A stretch of DNA of 64,000 nt from Moritella sp. Lineage in GTDB: Bacteria; Pseudomonadota; Gammaproteobacteria; Enterobacterales; Moritellaceae. Under the pieces are notes generated by a model. That model made no database searches and had not been told where the DNA came from. It saw only the letters and a program-made list of their open reading frames with translations. A program made the position numbers and the translations under genes. The stretch is from assembly GCF_013215705.1 (NCBI RefSeq), contig NZ_JABSQR010000010.1, positions 62,001 to 126,000 of the forward strand, given 5' to 3'. Positions 37,596 through 47,481 of the stretch are shown one piece after another (the stretch's first letter is position 1; every line of letters starts with the position of its first letter).

Positions 37596-38429
37596 CTAAA
37601 AAATATACGTTTTTAACCAGTTAATAAAGGCTTGTATTTTTGGACTATCTCTGGATTCACGATGGTATAATAACCAAATCTCAGTCGTGAAATCGTCGGG
37701 TAGAGACTGTACTTTTTTAATATCAGCGTGCGTGTCAGCAAGAAAGCAAGGTAGTATCGCTTGCCCTATACCGGCCTTCACCGCTTCAAGTTGACTTAAA
37801 ATTGAGGACGCACTGCATTTCACGTTGGCGTTAGGAAAAAGCGTACTCAGCCATTGAGATGCAGGAGCCGAGTTATTATTAAAGCCAACCCATTCGTCAT
37901 CTCCAGCGTGATTTGAAACGTGATGATAAACGCCCCACTGAACGTGTTTTACTTTTCGACCAATTAAGTGCTCGGGCGGTGTGGATGTTGAGCGTATTGC
38001 AATATCAAACGCATGATTAGTAATTGTATTGAATTCATATGATGTGCTGAACTCGAGTTTGATGTCTGGATATAGCAGATTGAATGAGCTTAGGTGTGGA
38101 CAGATCAAGCTGTTTAGAATGGCTTCTGTTGTTGTTATCTGCAGTAAGCCGCTCGGGTGGTTATTTTCACTCTCTATATTCCTTTTCCACTGATATATTT
38201 CGGCCTCCATTTTTTCACCAGCAGCAATAAGCAACTTACCATTATCTGTGGGTGTATAACCTGAGGGTGACTTATTAAATAATGTTGTATTGGTTTCGGT
38301 TTCTAATTTCTTTAATCCACGAATCACAGTCGCGTGAGTCACATTAAGTGCTTCTGCTGCACCTGATGCAGATCCTTTGCGATAAGTGAAGAGAGCATAA
38401 CGGATCAAGCCCCAATTTAAGTTGTACAT
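37596..38429 (-). CDS. LysR-family transcriptional regulator
   Basis: A 277-aa regulator, slightly shorter than the usual 295-310. It has an N-terminal winged helix (residues 1-60: GSASGAAEALNVTHATVIRGLKKLE) and a periplasmic-binding-like effector domain. It is divergent from the broken azoreductase-like gene with a 130-base gap, an arrangement typical for a LysR protein controlling its neighbour and itself. With the presumed target inactivated, its remaining role is unclear. Confidence 0.93.
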   Translation of the reverse strand: MYNLNWGLIRYALFTYRKGSASGAAEALNVTHATVIRGLKKLETETNTTLFNKSPSGYTPTDNGKLLIAAGEKMEAEIYQWKRNIESENNHPSGLLQITTTEAILNSLICPHLSSFNLLYPDIKLEFSTSYEFNTITNHAFDIAIRSTSTPPEHLIGRKVKHVQWGVYHHVSNHAGDDEWVGFNNNSAPASQWLSTLFPNANVKCSASSILSQLEAVKAGIGQAILPCFLADTHADIKKVQSLPDDFTTEIWLLYHRESRDSPKIQAFINWLKTYIF

Positions 38430-38531
38430 TTTCTCACATCCTATTGTTCTATTTTTGATATTCCATCATCAGTAACAGCCCGTGTAGTATACCTCTAATC
38501 CTGTAACGAAGTGCGATAACTTTATTGGTAA

Positions 38532-38999
38532 GGCGCTGAATACATAGTCGACCATATTGACTTGTGGGACGTTGAATTACCGCATATGAATGGTGATATC
38601 TTAGATGCAAAGTATATTATTTTTTCTGGTCAGGAATTAACAGCACAGCAGCAGGCAAGTTGGTTTGCTTTGACTGAACATATCGATCGATTCGCCGCTG
38701 CAGATTTAGTGATTATTGCTGCGCCGACTTGGAACTGGGGTATACCTTATGTTTTGAAACATTATATCGATGTTGTTACTCAACCTCAGTTAACCTTTAA
38801 CTGGACGCCTGAAGACGAAGACTTTGTTATTAAATACCTAAAATTGTGGTTAACAACCTGTATGGGCTGCGAATTGAAAATGATTAATATGACACTTAGT
38901 GCGGCAGGTGAAGAAGAACTGCAAAAATCGTATGTGCAAGCGAATGAAAAAATTGACGAAATATGTAATCTGATGAATAGCGTTGAGGCATTAATATAG
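38532..38999 (+). pseudogene. Truncated FMN-dependent NADH-azoreductase/quinone reductase-like gene
   Basis: The frame is open from 38532, after a TAA at 38529. It reads GAEYIVDHIDLWDVELPHMN, then ADLVIIAAPTWNWGIPYVLK and HYIDVVTQPQLTFNWTPED, which fit the middle of AzoR-like flavodoxin-fold enzymes. The first 30 or so residues, with the N-terminal phosphate-binding strand, are missing. The segment after TPEDED jumps to IKYLKLWLTTCMGC, so the usual strand ending in SRGG is also gone. Two losses in conserved places suggest a pseudogene, though a 145-aa protein from TTG 38562 could still be made. It is divergent from a LysR gene. Confidence 0.7.
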
Positions 39000-39030
39000 C
39001 CGAAATATAACATCGTGATCTTTAGCATAT

Positions 39031-39056
39031 AGCCTAGTTAATAGCAGGCTTTTTTG
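39031..39056 (+). terminator. Probable terminator after the azoreductase remnant
   Basis: AGCCT and AGGCT pair across a 10-base loop and are followed by TTTTTTG. The stem is short but well placed, 32 bases after the stop codon. Confidence 0.6.
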
Positions 39057-39264
39057 TTTGCCCAGCAAAGCTGGCAACCCCGTTCATTTGCAAGAAAGTG
39101 AAGTCACCCTGACTAAGGGAAAGATAATCCGAATGGCAAGGGCGCTACTGGCCAACGGTGGGGTCGGAGGTAATAGGCATTAAGTACTCATCGTTCCAGA
39201 AACAGTGATCAGCTTCAACATATTTATAAATAGTGAGTGAAATAATAAATATGTTAGTGATAAA
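39057..39264. other. Intergenic gap upstream of nosR
   Basis: It has no start-to-stop ORF of note. About 39060-39210 is richer in G and C than its surroundings and contains copy 2 of the 46-bp repeat, so this stretch may be the remnant of an inserted element. I could not assign it. Confidence 0.4.
39163..39208. repeat. 46-bp dispersed repeat, copy 2
   Basis: GGTCGGAGGTAATAGGCATT... is nearly identical to 34495-34540 and has the same orientation. Confidence 0.85.
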
Positions 39265-39278
39265 TTGACTTAAGTCAT
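39265..39278. promoter_or_regulatory. FNR/DNR-type binding site candidate upstream of nosR
   Basis: TTGACTTAAGTCAT contains the 12-bp perfect palindrome TGACTTAAGTCA and matches the TTGAY-N4-RTCAA pattern of the FNR/DNR/NnrR regulators at all but the last position. It lies 82 bases before the nosR start, a suitable place for oxygen- or NO-dependent control of denitrification genes. Confidence 0.65.
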
Positions 39279-39359
39279 TCGTCATCTCCAAAGAGGTACT
39301 TATGATGCTCCTTATGACTGCAACTTACTCGTAATAAGTTGCAAAATTAAGGGGCGATT

Positions 39360-41531
39360 GTGGTTAATTATAGTTATTTAGTTAATAAAAAAAGTAGATT
39401 CCAGCAATGGGTATCGGCTTGTATCACTGTGATGATGCTGATGACCACTTTCTTTATACCGCCAAGTTATGCATTATTTGTTAGTCCGCCAAAAGATCCG
39501 ATGCCGTTTATTCAGGCGCTATTCCCCGATGCTACCGCTATTTCTGATAAAACCCCAACGGAAGTTGGTGGTTATCCTATCTGGACTATTCGTAAAAACG
39601 ATGAAGTCTTAGGTTATGCCTTTGAAACCAACGATATCGCTAGGATCCCTGCTTATTCTGGTGAGCCAGTTAATATGTTGGTGGCAATCGATCCACAAGG
39701 CACATACCTTACTGCAAAAGTATTAGAACATCACGAACCCATTATTCTAGCGGGTATTCCAGAGAGTAAACTATGGGCTTTCACTGATCAATATGCTGGT
39801 TTATCGGTGCGAGATAGGCTAAAAGTGGGTGGTAATAATAGTGAGAATTACGTCGCTATTGATGGTCTATCAGGCGCAACTGTTACCGTAATGGTGATGA
39901 ACGTCGGGATCACCAAGGCCGCCAAGAAAGTCGCACAAGCACTGGCTATCATCAAAAAATCCAGTGGTATTATCCAACCTATTTCAACCATTAAAACCGA
40001 GTTATTTGAGCCCGCTGACTGGACGCAACTAACCGGTGATGGCTCTATTCGTAAGTTATACCTGAACCGTGAAGCCGTTGATAACAGTTTTGTCGGCACT
40101 GCTGCAGAGCATGTAGACGAAGCCGATAGTGATGAAAAGCAAGATATGTTTGCTGAGATCTATTTCACCCTTGTTGATATTCCCACCATAGGTAAAAACT
40201 TATTCAGTGCTTCTGATTACCAATGGCTAACCGCCAACCTTAAATCTGGTGAGCATCTGGTTGGGGTATTTGGAAACGGTTACTCATTTAAAGGCTCAGG
40301 TTATGTGCGCGGTGGTATTTTTGACCGTATCCAAGTTCATCAACAAGATAATTCGATCTCTTTTCGGGATCTGCAGCATGAACGTGTCACCGATATTTTT
40401 ATTGCTGGGGCACCGAAATTTAAAGAGATGTCGGTATTTAGAATCGCAGCACACCACGAGTTTGATCCCGGTGCCGAGTGGGCGTTTGAACTGTTAGTTC
40501 GCCGTCAAACCGGTCCTGTTGATAGTTTGTTTAATAGCTTTAGAGGTCAGTATGACATGCTGGATAAGTATGTAGATACCCCGCCAGCTATTATACCTCC
40601 ACCTGAGTTAACCCTGACTCAACAGGTATGGCAAGAGCGTAATACCGAAGTCATCCTCCTTATTGGACTCATGGTGGTATTACTGCTGATCTTGTTTTTC
40701 CAAGATGTGTTGGTTAGGCATCCTAAGTTCATGCATAACTTGCGTCATGGTTTTCTGGTGGTCACCGTCGTACTTATCGGTTGGTCATGGGGCGGACAGT
40801 TATCCATTGTTAATGTGTTTACCTTCTTACAAGCCCTGATGCATGACTTTTCATGGGATCTGTTCTTGCTTGACCCGATCATCTTTATCTTATGGTGCGC
40901 AGCGGCTGTCACCGTGCTGTTGTGGGGCCGCGCAGTATATTGCGGTTGGTTATGCCCATTTGGCGCCTTACAAGAACTGGTCAACGTGTTTGGCCGCTTT
41001 ATTAAATTACCGCAAATCGAATTGCCGTACGCCGTGCATGAACGTTTGTGGGCAATCAAATACTTAATTTTACTCGCCTTATTTGGTGTATCACTCGAGT
41101 CACTGGCAGCCGCAGAACAGCTTGCTGAAATTGAACCTTTTAAAACCACGTTCTTATTAAAATTTGATCGTGAATGGCCATTCGTTGCTTGGGCAAGCTT
41201 GTTACTCTTATCGAGTTTATTTAATCGTAAAACATTCTGTCGCTATTTATGCCCGTTAGGTGCGGCATTATCCGTACCCAGCAAACTGAGTTTGTTCCAG
41301 TGGCTTAAACGCCGCTCTGAATGTGGTCAGCCCTGTAAAACATGTGCCAAAGAATGTGAGATCCAGGCCATACAACCAAACGGCGAGATCAATATGCGTG
41401 AGTGCCATTACTGTCTGGATTGCCAGGTGACGTATTTTAACGAGGAAAAATGTCCACCATTGAAAAAATTGGCCAGAAAGAAAAGAAAAATAAGCGATGA
41501 GCAAATTATCGCCATTACGAATACTGAATAA
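39360..41531 (+). CDS. nosR: NosR, membrane flavoprotein/iron-sulfur protein for N2O reduction
   Basis: A 723-aa protein that supplies electrons to, and supports expression and maturation of, nitrous oxide reductase. It has an N-terminal hydrophobic signal/anchor, a periplasmic FMN-binding domain with the attachment motif DGLSGATVT (nt about 39860-39890), and several membrane helices (nt about 40640-41220). Two cytoplasmic CxxxCP motifs follow (CGWLCPFGA near 40940, CRYLCPLGA near 41239). The Cys-rich C-terminus (CGQPCKTCAKEC, CHYCLDC) fits two [4Fe-4S] clusters. The GTG start follows AAGGGGCG. First gene of nosRZDFYL. Confidence 0.95.
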   Translation: MVNYSYLVNKKSRFQQWVSACITVMMLMTTFFIPPSYALFVSPPKDPMPFIQALFPDATAISDKTPTEVGGYPIWTIRKNDEVLGYAFETNDIARIPAYSGEPVNMLVAIDPQGTYLTAKVLEHHEPIILAGIPESKLWAFTDQYAGLSVRDRLKVGGNNSENYVAIDGLSGATVTVMVMNVGITKAAKKVAQALAIIKKSSGIIQPISTIKTELFEPADWTQLTGDGSIRKLYLNREAVDNSFVGTAAEHVDEADSDEKQDMFAEIYFTLVDIPTIGKNLFSASDYQWLTANLKSGEHLVGVFGNGYSFKGSGYVRGGIFDRIQVHQQDNSISFRDLQHERVTDIFIAGAPKFKEMSVFRIAAHHEFDPGAEWAFELLVRRQTGPVDSLFNSFRGQYDMLDKYVDTPPAIIPPPELTLTQQVWQERNTEVILLIGLMVVLLLILFFQDVLVRHPKFMHNLRHGFLVVTVVLIGWSWGGQLSIVNVFTFLQALMHDFSWDLFLLDPIIFILWCAAAVTVLLWGRAVYCGWLCPFGALQELVNVFGRFIKLPQIELPYAVHERLWAIKYLILLALFGVSLESLAAAEQLAEIEPFKTTFLLKFDREWPFVAWASLLLLSSLFNRKTFCRYLCPLGAALSVPSKLSLFQWLKRRSECGQPCKTCAKECEIQAIQPNGEINMRECHYCLDCQVTYFNEEKCPPLKKLARKKRKISDEQIIAITNTE

Positions 41532-41605
41532 AGAGCAGCTAACACCTCATAAATAGAAGTTAATCGCATCGAAATAAACACAATTTTAATATCACGGAGA
41601 ATCTT

Positions 41606-43507
41606 ATGCTAGATGTTAAAAATAACAATATTGAAGTATCTGAAGAAACAACGTTAGAGAATGCAGATCGTCGTAGTTTATTTAGCAAAACGGCTATGTT
41701 AGGTGCGGGTGCGGTATTAGCACCGATGTCAGCAGCAATGTTTTCGTCAATGGCACAAGCAAAACGTGTCGAATATGCAAATAGCCCAGTAGTACACCCA
41801 GGGGAACTGGATGAATATTATGGCTTCTGGAGTGGCGGTCAATCTGGTGAAGTACGTATCATGGGTTTACCTTCAATGCGTGAATTAATGCGTATTCCTG
41901 TTTTTAATATCGACAGCGCGACAGGCTGGGGTTTAACAAACGAAAGTAAACGCATTAAAGGCGAAAGCGCGCATATTCTGGCGGGTGATGCGCATCATCC
42001 CCACATGAGTATGACGGATGGTCGTTATAACGGTAAATATGTGTTCATTAATGATAAAGCCAATTCACGTATTGCTCGTATTCGTTGTGATGTCATGAAA
42101 ACAGATAAAATGCTCACTATTCCAAACGTACAAGGTGTGCATGGTTTACGTGTGCAAAAAGTACCTTACACTAAATACGTGATCTGTAATGGTGAGTTCG
42201 AAATTCCAATGGACAATGATGGTAAAGCATTGATGGAAGACGTAAGCACATACCGTTCGCTGTTTAATGTGATAAATGCAGAAACAATGGAAATGGCGTT
42301 CCAGGTGATGGTAGACGGTAACCTTGATAATACCGATGCTGATTACGATGGTAAATATTTCGCCTCAACCTGTTATAACTCCGAAATGGGCATGAGCTTA
42401 GGGGAAATGATCTCTTCTGAGCGTGACCATGTGGTGGTATTCAGCCTAGCGCGTTGTGAAGCGGCGCTAAAAGCCGGTAAATTCAAAACTTATAATGGCA
42501 ATAATGTGCCTGTTTTAGATGGTCGTAAAGGCTCTGAGCTTACCCGTTATATCCCAGTACCTAAATCACCGCACGGTATTAATATCTCCCCAAATGGTAA
42601 ATATTTTGTGTCTAATGGTAAGTTATCGCCAACGGTTTCAATTATTGCTGTTGATAAGCTGGATGCTTTGTTCAGTGATAAGATCAAACCGCGGGATACC
42701 ATTGTAGCAGAACCAGAATTAGGTTTAGGGCCACTGCATACGGCATTTGATAACCGTGGTTTTGCCTATACAACGTTATTCCTTGATAGCCAAATTGTGA
42801 AATGGGATGTAGAAGAAGCGATCCGTGCCCACAATGGTGAAAAAATTAATTATATAAAACAAAAACTGGATGTGCATTATCAACCCGGCCATAACCACAC
42901 GTCACAAGGTGAAACGCGTGACGCTGATGGTAAATGGTTAGTCGCTTTATGTAAATTCTCGAAAGACCGTTTCTTAAATGTGGGACCTTTACGTGCAGAA
43001 AACGATCAGTTAATTGATATTTCTGGTGACGAAATGAAGCTGGTACATGATGGTCCCGCGTTCGCTGAACCGCATGACGTTATCATTGTTCATCGCAGTA
43101 AAGTGAAACCACATAAACTGTGGACGCGTGATGATCCTATGTTTGCTGAAACGGTGGCTATGGCACAAGCGGACGGTGTTAACGTGATGGCGGATAACAA
43201 AGTTATTCGTGATGGCAACAAAGTACGTGTGTACATGACTTCTGTTGCGCCCGTTTATGGCTTGAACGAGTTCAAGGTTAAATTAGGTGATGAAGTCACG
43301 GTTGTGGTGACTAACTTAGATATGGTTGAAGACGTTACCCATGGTTTCTGTATGACCAATCACGGTGTACAAATGGAGATCAGTCCACAAGCCACTGCTT
43401 CAATTACCTTCACTGCGGATAAACCGGGAGTGCAATGGTATTACTGCAACTGGTTCTGCCATGCGCTACACATGGAAATGCGTGGTCGTATGCTAGTGGA
43501 AGCATAA
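41606..43507 (+). CDS. nosZ: NosZ, nitrous oxide reductase (clade I, Tat-exported)
   Basis: A 633-aa periplasmic copper enzyme that reduces N2O to N2, the last step of denitrification. A twin-arginine signal is visible ([11 protein letters not shown]22-R23, with a hydrophobic stretch ending ..MAQA), which places it in clade I. The body is the seven-bladed propeller with CuZ-ligand His residues ([38 protein letters not shown]). The C-terminal cupredoxin domain has the CuA motif [12 protein letters not shown] near residue 613. All key features look intact, so it should be functional. A GGAG site precedes the ATG. Confidence 0.97.
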   Translation: MLDVKNNNIEVSEETTLENADRRSLFSKTAMLGAGAVLAPMSAAMFSSMAQAKRVEYANSPVVHPGELDEYYGFWSGGQSGEVRIMGLPSMRELMRIPVFNIDSATGWGLTNESKRIKGESAHILAGDAHHPHMSMTDGRYNGKYVFINDKANSRIARIRCDVMKTDKMLTIPNVQGVHGLRVQKVPYTKYVICNGEFEIPMDNDGKALMEDVSTYRSLFNVINAETMEMAFQVMVDGNLDNTDADYDGKYFASTCYNSEMGMSLGEMISSERDHVVVFSLARCEAALKAGKFKTYNGNNVPVLDGRKGSELTRYIPVPKSPHGINISPNGKYFVSNGKLSPTVSIIAVDKLDALFSDKIKPRDTIVAEPELGLGPLHTAFDNRGFAYTTLFLDSQIVKWDVEEAIRAHNGEKINYIKQKLDVHYQPGHNHTSQGETRDADGKWLVALCKFSKDRFLNVGPLRAENDQLIDISGDEMKLVHDGPAFAEPHDVIIVHRSKVKPHKLWTRDDPMFAETVAMAQADGVNVMADNKVIRDGNKVRVYMTSVAPVYGLNEFKVKLGDEVTVVVTNLDMVEDVTHGFCMTNHGVQMEISPQATASITFTADKPGVQWYYCNWFCHALHMEMRGRMLVEA

Positions 43508-43554
43508 CCGTTAATAAGGCGTAATAAGGTCGAGTAATAGGCTGGATAAATGAG

Positions 43555-43584
43555 GGGGAGTCGCATTATTATTGCTCCCCTTTG
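43555..43584 (+). terminator. Hairpin after nosZ, possible partial terminator
   Basis: GGGGAG and CTCCCC pair across a 14-base loop and are followed by TTTGTGG, a poor T-run. It could stabilise the nosZ transcript or reduce transcription into nosD. Confidence 0.5.
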
Positions 43585-43645
43585 TGGTATTTAACTATTA
43601 TGTTTAATTATGGTTGTTATATTAATTATAGAAAAGAGAGTGTTA

Positions 43646-45070
43646 ATGGCTAAACATGCATTTACCGTATTAACATCATTTATTTTATTCCTCTGTTTGC
43701 CATTGGCTGTTTTTGCGGCAAATATTTATGTTACCAGCGATGATAATCTGCAAACATCGTTAGATCTGGCGGATGATGGTGATGTCGTTGTAATTGCTGC
43801 GGGTGAATATATCGGTAATTTTACCGTTGATCATGCTATTACTGTCACTGGTGAAATGGATGCTGTCACCGGTGAAAAACGGGCTGTGATTAATGCCAAT
43901 GGTGAAGGTCATGCCATTGAGTTACGAAATTCAAATATTACCATTCAAAACCTGACCATCATTAACTGGGGCAGTGACTTAACAGAGCAGAATTCAGGTA
44001 TCTACACGGATAAAAAATCCACTAACATCACCATACAAGATAATAAGCTCAGTGGTGATGGCTTTGGCATCTGGATCCAACGTAGCCAAGATGTCGTCGT
44101 TAAAAACAATACCATTAAAGGGAATGCCAAATTACGTTCGTCTGATCGCGGCAATGGTATTCAGCTTTCTATGGTTCAAAAAGCCTTAGTAGTAGGCAAT
44201 ACGGTGAGCGAAACTCGAGATGGTTTGTATGTTATTTCCAGCCAAGATAATGAGCTGAGAAACAATACCCTGCACGATCTGCGTTTTGGTGTGCATTACA
44301 TGTATTCGCATAACAACAAGGTATTGAATAACTTTTCTTATAATAACCGAGTTGGTTATGCCTTAATGAGCTCTCGTCAGTTGGTTGTGTCTGGTAATCG
44401 CAGTTTGAATACTGAAAACTATGGTTTTTTACTCAATTTTATTACCTTTTCGGAAATCTCCAACAATCATATAAAAGACGTGTGGACCAAGCCTGAAAAT
44501 AAGGTTTTAGGTCGGGATGGTAAAGGTTTATTCATCTATAACTCGGGTTATAACACCATCAAATATAATACGGTTGATACTGCCGAGATTGGTATTCACC
44601 TAACCGCGGGTTCTGAGCATTCAAAGGTATACGGTAATAACTTTATTAATAACCCCATCCAAGTGAAATATGTGTCCAACCAACGCCAAGAATGGAGTGT
44701 TGATGGCGTCGGTAATTACTGGAGTAACTATTTGGGCTGGGATCTCGATGGTGACGGTAAAGGTGATACCGCCTTTGAGCCGAATGACGGTATTGATAAG
44801 ATGATATGGCAATATCCAGAAGCGAAAGTCTTGCTTGATAGTCCTGCTGTGCTGTTATTACGTTGGGTTCAAAATCAATTCCCGATATTAAAACCCGGCG
44901 GTGTAAAAGACAGCCATCCATTAATGACGCCGAGTCGTATTGTCACCATCCTAGATCCAGAAAGTGCGATAGCTAACAATCATGTTGTACAAAATAGCGC
45001 TTTTGTAACAAACAATACTTTAACAAAAAATACGTTCACAACAAGTAGCGAGGCAACAGACTTATTATGA
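43646..45070 (+). CDS. nosD: NosD, periplasmic copper-site assembly protein
   Basis: A 474-aa secreted protein with a signal peptide (TVLTSFILFLCLPLAVFA) and right-handed beta-helix repeats (runs such as NITIQNLTI, NVTISE-like turns and NNKVLNN), as expected for NosD. NosD works with NosF and NosY to supply sulfide or assemble the CuZ site of NosZ. The ATG at 43646 after GAGAG gives a good signal peptide; an in-frame ATG at 43610 adds 12 residues and is less likely. It overlaps nosF by ATGA. Confidence 0.93.
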   Translation: MAKHAFTVLTSFILFLCLPLAVFAANIYVTSDDNLQTSLDLADDGDVVVIAAGEYIGNFTVDHAITVTGEMDAVTGEKRAVINANGEGHAIELRNSNITIQNLTIINWGSDLTEQNSGIYTDKKSTNITIQDNKLSGDGFGIWIQRSQDVVVKNNTIKGNAKLRSSDRGNGIQLSMVQKALVVGNTVSETRDGLYVISSQDNELRNNTLHDLRFGVHYMYSHNNKVLNNFSYNNRVGYALMSSRQLVVSGNRSLNTENYGFLLNFITFSEISNNHIKDVWTKPENKVLGRDGKGLFIYNSGYNTIKYNTVDTAEIGIHLTAGSEHSKVYGNNFINNPIQVKYVSNQRQEWSVDGVGNYWSNYLGWDLDGDGKGDTAFEPNDGIDKMIWQYPEAKVLLDSPAVLLLRWVQNQFPILKPGGVKDSHPLMTPSRIVTILDPESAIANNHVVQNSAFVTNNTLTKNTFTTSSEATDLL

Positions 45071-45981
45071 CCGCTTCAATCGTATCAATGACAAATGTAA
45101 GCAAGCATTTTCAGCAATTAAAAGCATTAAACAATGTTTCACTACAGCTTGCAGAAGGTGAAGTTCTGGGGTTGTTTGGCCATAACGGTGCAGGCAAAAC
45201 CACCATGATGAAAATTATCTTAGGGATTGAAAAAACCAGCAGTGGTGATGTCACTATTTTTGGTCGTGATCCGCAATCGAAACAAGCATGGCAAGACCGC
45301 CGTCATATCGGTTACCTACCTGAGAACGTGAGTTTTTATGATCACTTAACCGGTGTAGAAGTACTGCGTTATTTTGCCAAGTTAAAATCGGTACCACGTC
45401 GACAAGTTGCCGAGTTACTGGCATTAGTGGGGCTGACTCACGCAATGCAGCGTAAGGTTAAAACCTATTCCAAAGGCATGCGACAACGATTAGGGTTAGC
45501 GCAAGCCTTTCTTGGCGAGCCAAAACTGTTGTTATTGGATGAACCCACGATAGGTTTAGATCCCACTGCGACCCAAGAATTTTATCATTCTGTTGATCGC
45601 TTGAAACAGCGTGGCGCCAGCATTATTTTATGCTCCCACGTATTGCCTGGGGTTGAGCAACATATTGGCCGTGCGATGATCTTATCGGGAGGGCAAGTGA
45701 TCGCGATTGGTAGTTTGGCGCAATTACGTGCACAAGCCAGTTTACCTGTGGTGATCCATACCCTAGGTATCACGGAACCGTTAAATTCAGACCCATTGTT
45801 AACGCGTTACAAGGGCGACAAGGATAGCTTACATGTGCAGGAGCACGAAAAGATGGCCGTATTAAAACAAATTATGTCATATGACAGCGTGGTTGATGTG
45901 CGTGTGGAACCGGCCAGTTTAGAGCAGTTGTATCAGTACTATTTAGCGAATGGTACCCCAATTCAAGGAGCCGCATCATGA
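45067..45981 (+). CDS. nosF: NosF, ABC transporter ATPase
   Basis: A 304-aa ATPase that powers the NosFY transporter needed for CuZ assembly. Walker A (GHNGAGKTT), signature (YSKGMRQRLGLAQ), Walker B (LLLLDEPTIGLD) and the switch His (LCSHVL) are all present. The C-terminal extension of about 80 residues is usual for this subfamily. Overlaps nosD and nosY by four bases on either side. Confidence 0.94.
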   Translation: MTASIVSMTNVSKHFQQLKALNNVSLQLAEGEVLGLFGHNGAGKTTMMKIILGIEKTSSGDVTIFGRDPQSKQAWQDRRHIGYLPENVSFYDHLTGVEVLRYFAKLKSVPRRQVAELLALVGLTHAMQRKVKTYSKGMRQRLGLAQAFLGEPKLLLLDEPTIGLDPTATQEFYHSVDRLKQRGASIILCSHVLPGVEQHIGRAMILSGGQVIAIGSLAQLRAQASLPVVIHTLGITEPLNSDPLLTRYKGDKDSLHVQEHEKMAVLKQIMSYDSVVDVRVEPASLEQLYQYYLANGTPIQGAAS

Positions 45982-46796
45982 ATGCAATTTTAGCGGTTGC
46001 GAGTAAAGAGTTTCAAGATGGATTAAGAAACCGTTGGTTTGTGTCTATTACTGCTGTGTTTGCCATTTTATCGTTAGGACTGAGTTATTACGGCGCTGCG
46101 GCATCTGGCGGAGAAGGGGGCGGTTCGCTGTCTTCAACGATTGCGAGTTTGTCTAGTCTTGCGGTATTTCTGATCCCGCTCATTGCATTATTACTGAGTT
46201 ACGACAGTTTTGTCGGCGAGCAGGAAGCGGGCACCTTGTTATTGTTACTGACTTATCCGCTGAGTAAGGGACAGCTGTTACTGGGTAAATTTGTCGGGCA
46301 AGGGGCTATTATTACGTTAGCGACGGCGCTGGGTTTTGGTAGTGCCGCGGTGATGATGGGCTTTCAATCTGGGTTTGAGGGGGTATTTGCTGCCTTTGGG
46401 TTATTTATTGTTACCGCCACCTTGCTCGGGCTGGTATTTATCAGTGTGGCTTACGTGATCAGCATTGCCGTGAATGAGAAATCACAAGCCGCAGGTATCG
46501 CATTATTGGTGTGGTTTTTCTTTGTATTGGTATTTGATCTGGCTGTGCTGGCTGCACTCGTGAGTGTGGACGATGGTTTGACCCAGCAGGGGCTAGTGAA
46601 TGTGATGATGTTTAATCCTGCCGATGTGTTTAGGTTGATTAACCTTGCCGCCCTTGATCGCGGTGATGTTAATGGCGTGATCGCGGTGGCGATTAATTCG
46701 AGTCAATCTATTACCGTATTAATGACGATCATGGTGGCGTGGATAGTGGTGCCGTTGACGGTGGCGAGAATTGTGTTTGCGAATAAAAAATTATAA
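45978..46796 (+). CDS. nosY: NosY, ABC transporter permease
   Basis: A 272-aa ABC-2 type membrane protein with six hydrophobic segments, starting ASKEFQDGLRNRWF, a typical NosY N-terminus. It pairs with NosF to move a sulfur compound or otherwise support maturation of the NosZ copper centre. It starts inside the end of nosF (ATGA) and is followed by nosL after 35 bases. Confidence 0.93.
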   Translation: MNAILAVASKEFQDGLRNRWFVSITAVFAILSLGLSYYGAAASGGEGGGSLSSTIASLSSLAVFLIPLIALLLSYDSFVGEQEAGTLLLLLTYPLSKGQLLLGKFVGQGAIITLATALGFGSAAVMMGFQSGFEGVFAAFGLFIVTATLLGLVFISVAYVISIAVNEKSQAAGIALLVWFFFVLVFDLAVLAALVSVDDGLTQQGLVNVMMFNPADVFRLINLAALDRGDVNGVIAVAINSSQSITVLMTIMVAWIVVPLTVARIVFANKKL

Positions 46797-46831
46797 TTAC
46801 AAAATTGCATTAAATTAATGAAGGAATATTT

Positions 46832-47326
46832 ATGTTTAACTCAAAATTAAGAATCTTGTCTCTCGGGATGTTGCTGGCATTTGCTGTTGGCTGCGGAGAA
46901 CAAACTGAGCAGCAGGCGATGGTACAGCAAGCGATGAAGATTGAACAAGCGGATAGTTGTCATTTATGTGGCATGATAATCAGTAATTTCCCAGGGCCGA
47001 AGGGGGAAAGCTATGCATCAACCCAAGACGATATTAATAAATTTTGCTCTACACGGGATCTGTTTGGTTTTATTCTACAACCCGAAAATAAACGCCAAGT
47101 GAAAGAGGTGTTTGTTCATGACATGAGTAAAACACCTTGGGGTCAACCGAACGACGAGTACTTCATTGATGCCAAACAGGCTTGGTTTGTCATCGGTTCC
47201 ACTAAAACTGGTGCAATGGGGAAAACGTTAGCGAGCTTTAGTATTAAATCGGATGCTGAAGTCTTTATGCAGGAATTCGGTGGTCAGTTGTATCAATTTG
47301 ATGACATCACGCTTGCTGATCTTTAA
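46832..47326 (+). CDS. nosL: NosL, outer-membrane copper chaperone lipoprotein
   Basis: A 164-aa lipoprotein. The lipobox is AVGC at residue about 21. The copper-binding motif CHLCGM lies near residue 46 (DSCHLCGMII). It delivers Cu(I) to apo-NosZ. The order nosRZDFYL is canonical. No nosX (ApbE-like flavin transferase) follows, so flavinylation of NosR must rely on a gene elsewhere. Confidence 0.93.
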   Translation: MFNSKLRILSLGMLLAFAVGCGEQTEQQAMVQQAMKIEQADSCHLCGMIISNFPGPKGESYASTQDDINKFCSTRDLFGFILQPENKRQVKEVFVHDMSKTPWGQPNDEYFIDAKQAWFVIGSTKTGAMGKTLASFSIKSDAEVFMQEFGGQLYQFDDITLADL

Positions 47327-47481
47327 TTAACTCTCCCTGTGAACGTGGCTTATGTTGTAATGAACAGGCTGCGTTTACTCATCCACATGTCTTTACTTCT
47401 TACCTACAAGTTTATTATTTATAGCGACATAAATGGTCTGCTGCTATCTTTGAATCATATATTCAAACGTTAGGAGTATAT

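Noticed and set aside
39060-39160. tRNA, riboswitch or intron end in the GC-richer stretch before nosR
   Set aside because: I could not fold a cloverleaf or match a known riboswitch core, and there is no intron-encoded protein nearby. It is left as unexplained sequence with a repeat.
40745-41149. Antisense 134-aa ORF within nosR
   Set aside because: It is opposite conserved NosR membrane helices and iron-sulfur motifs, with low-complexity composition. It is a shadow of nosR codon use.
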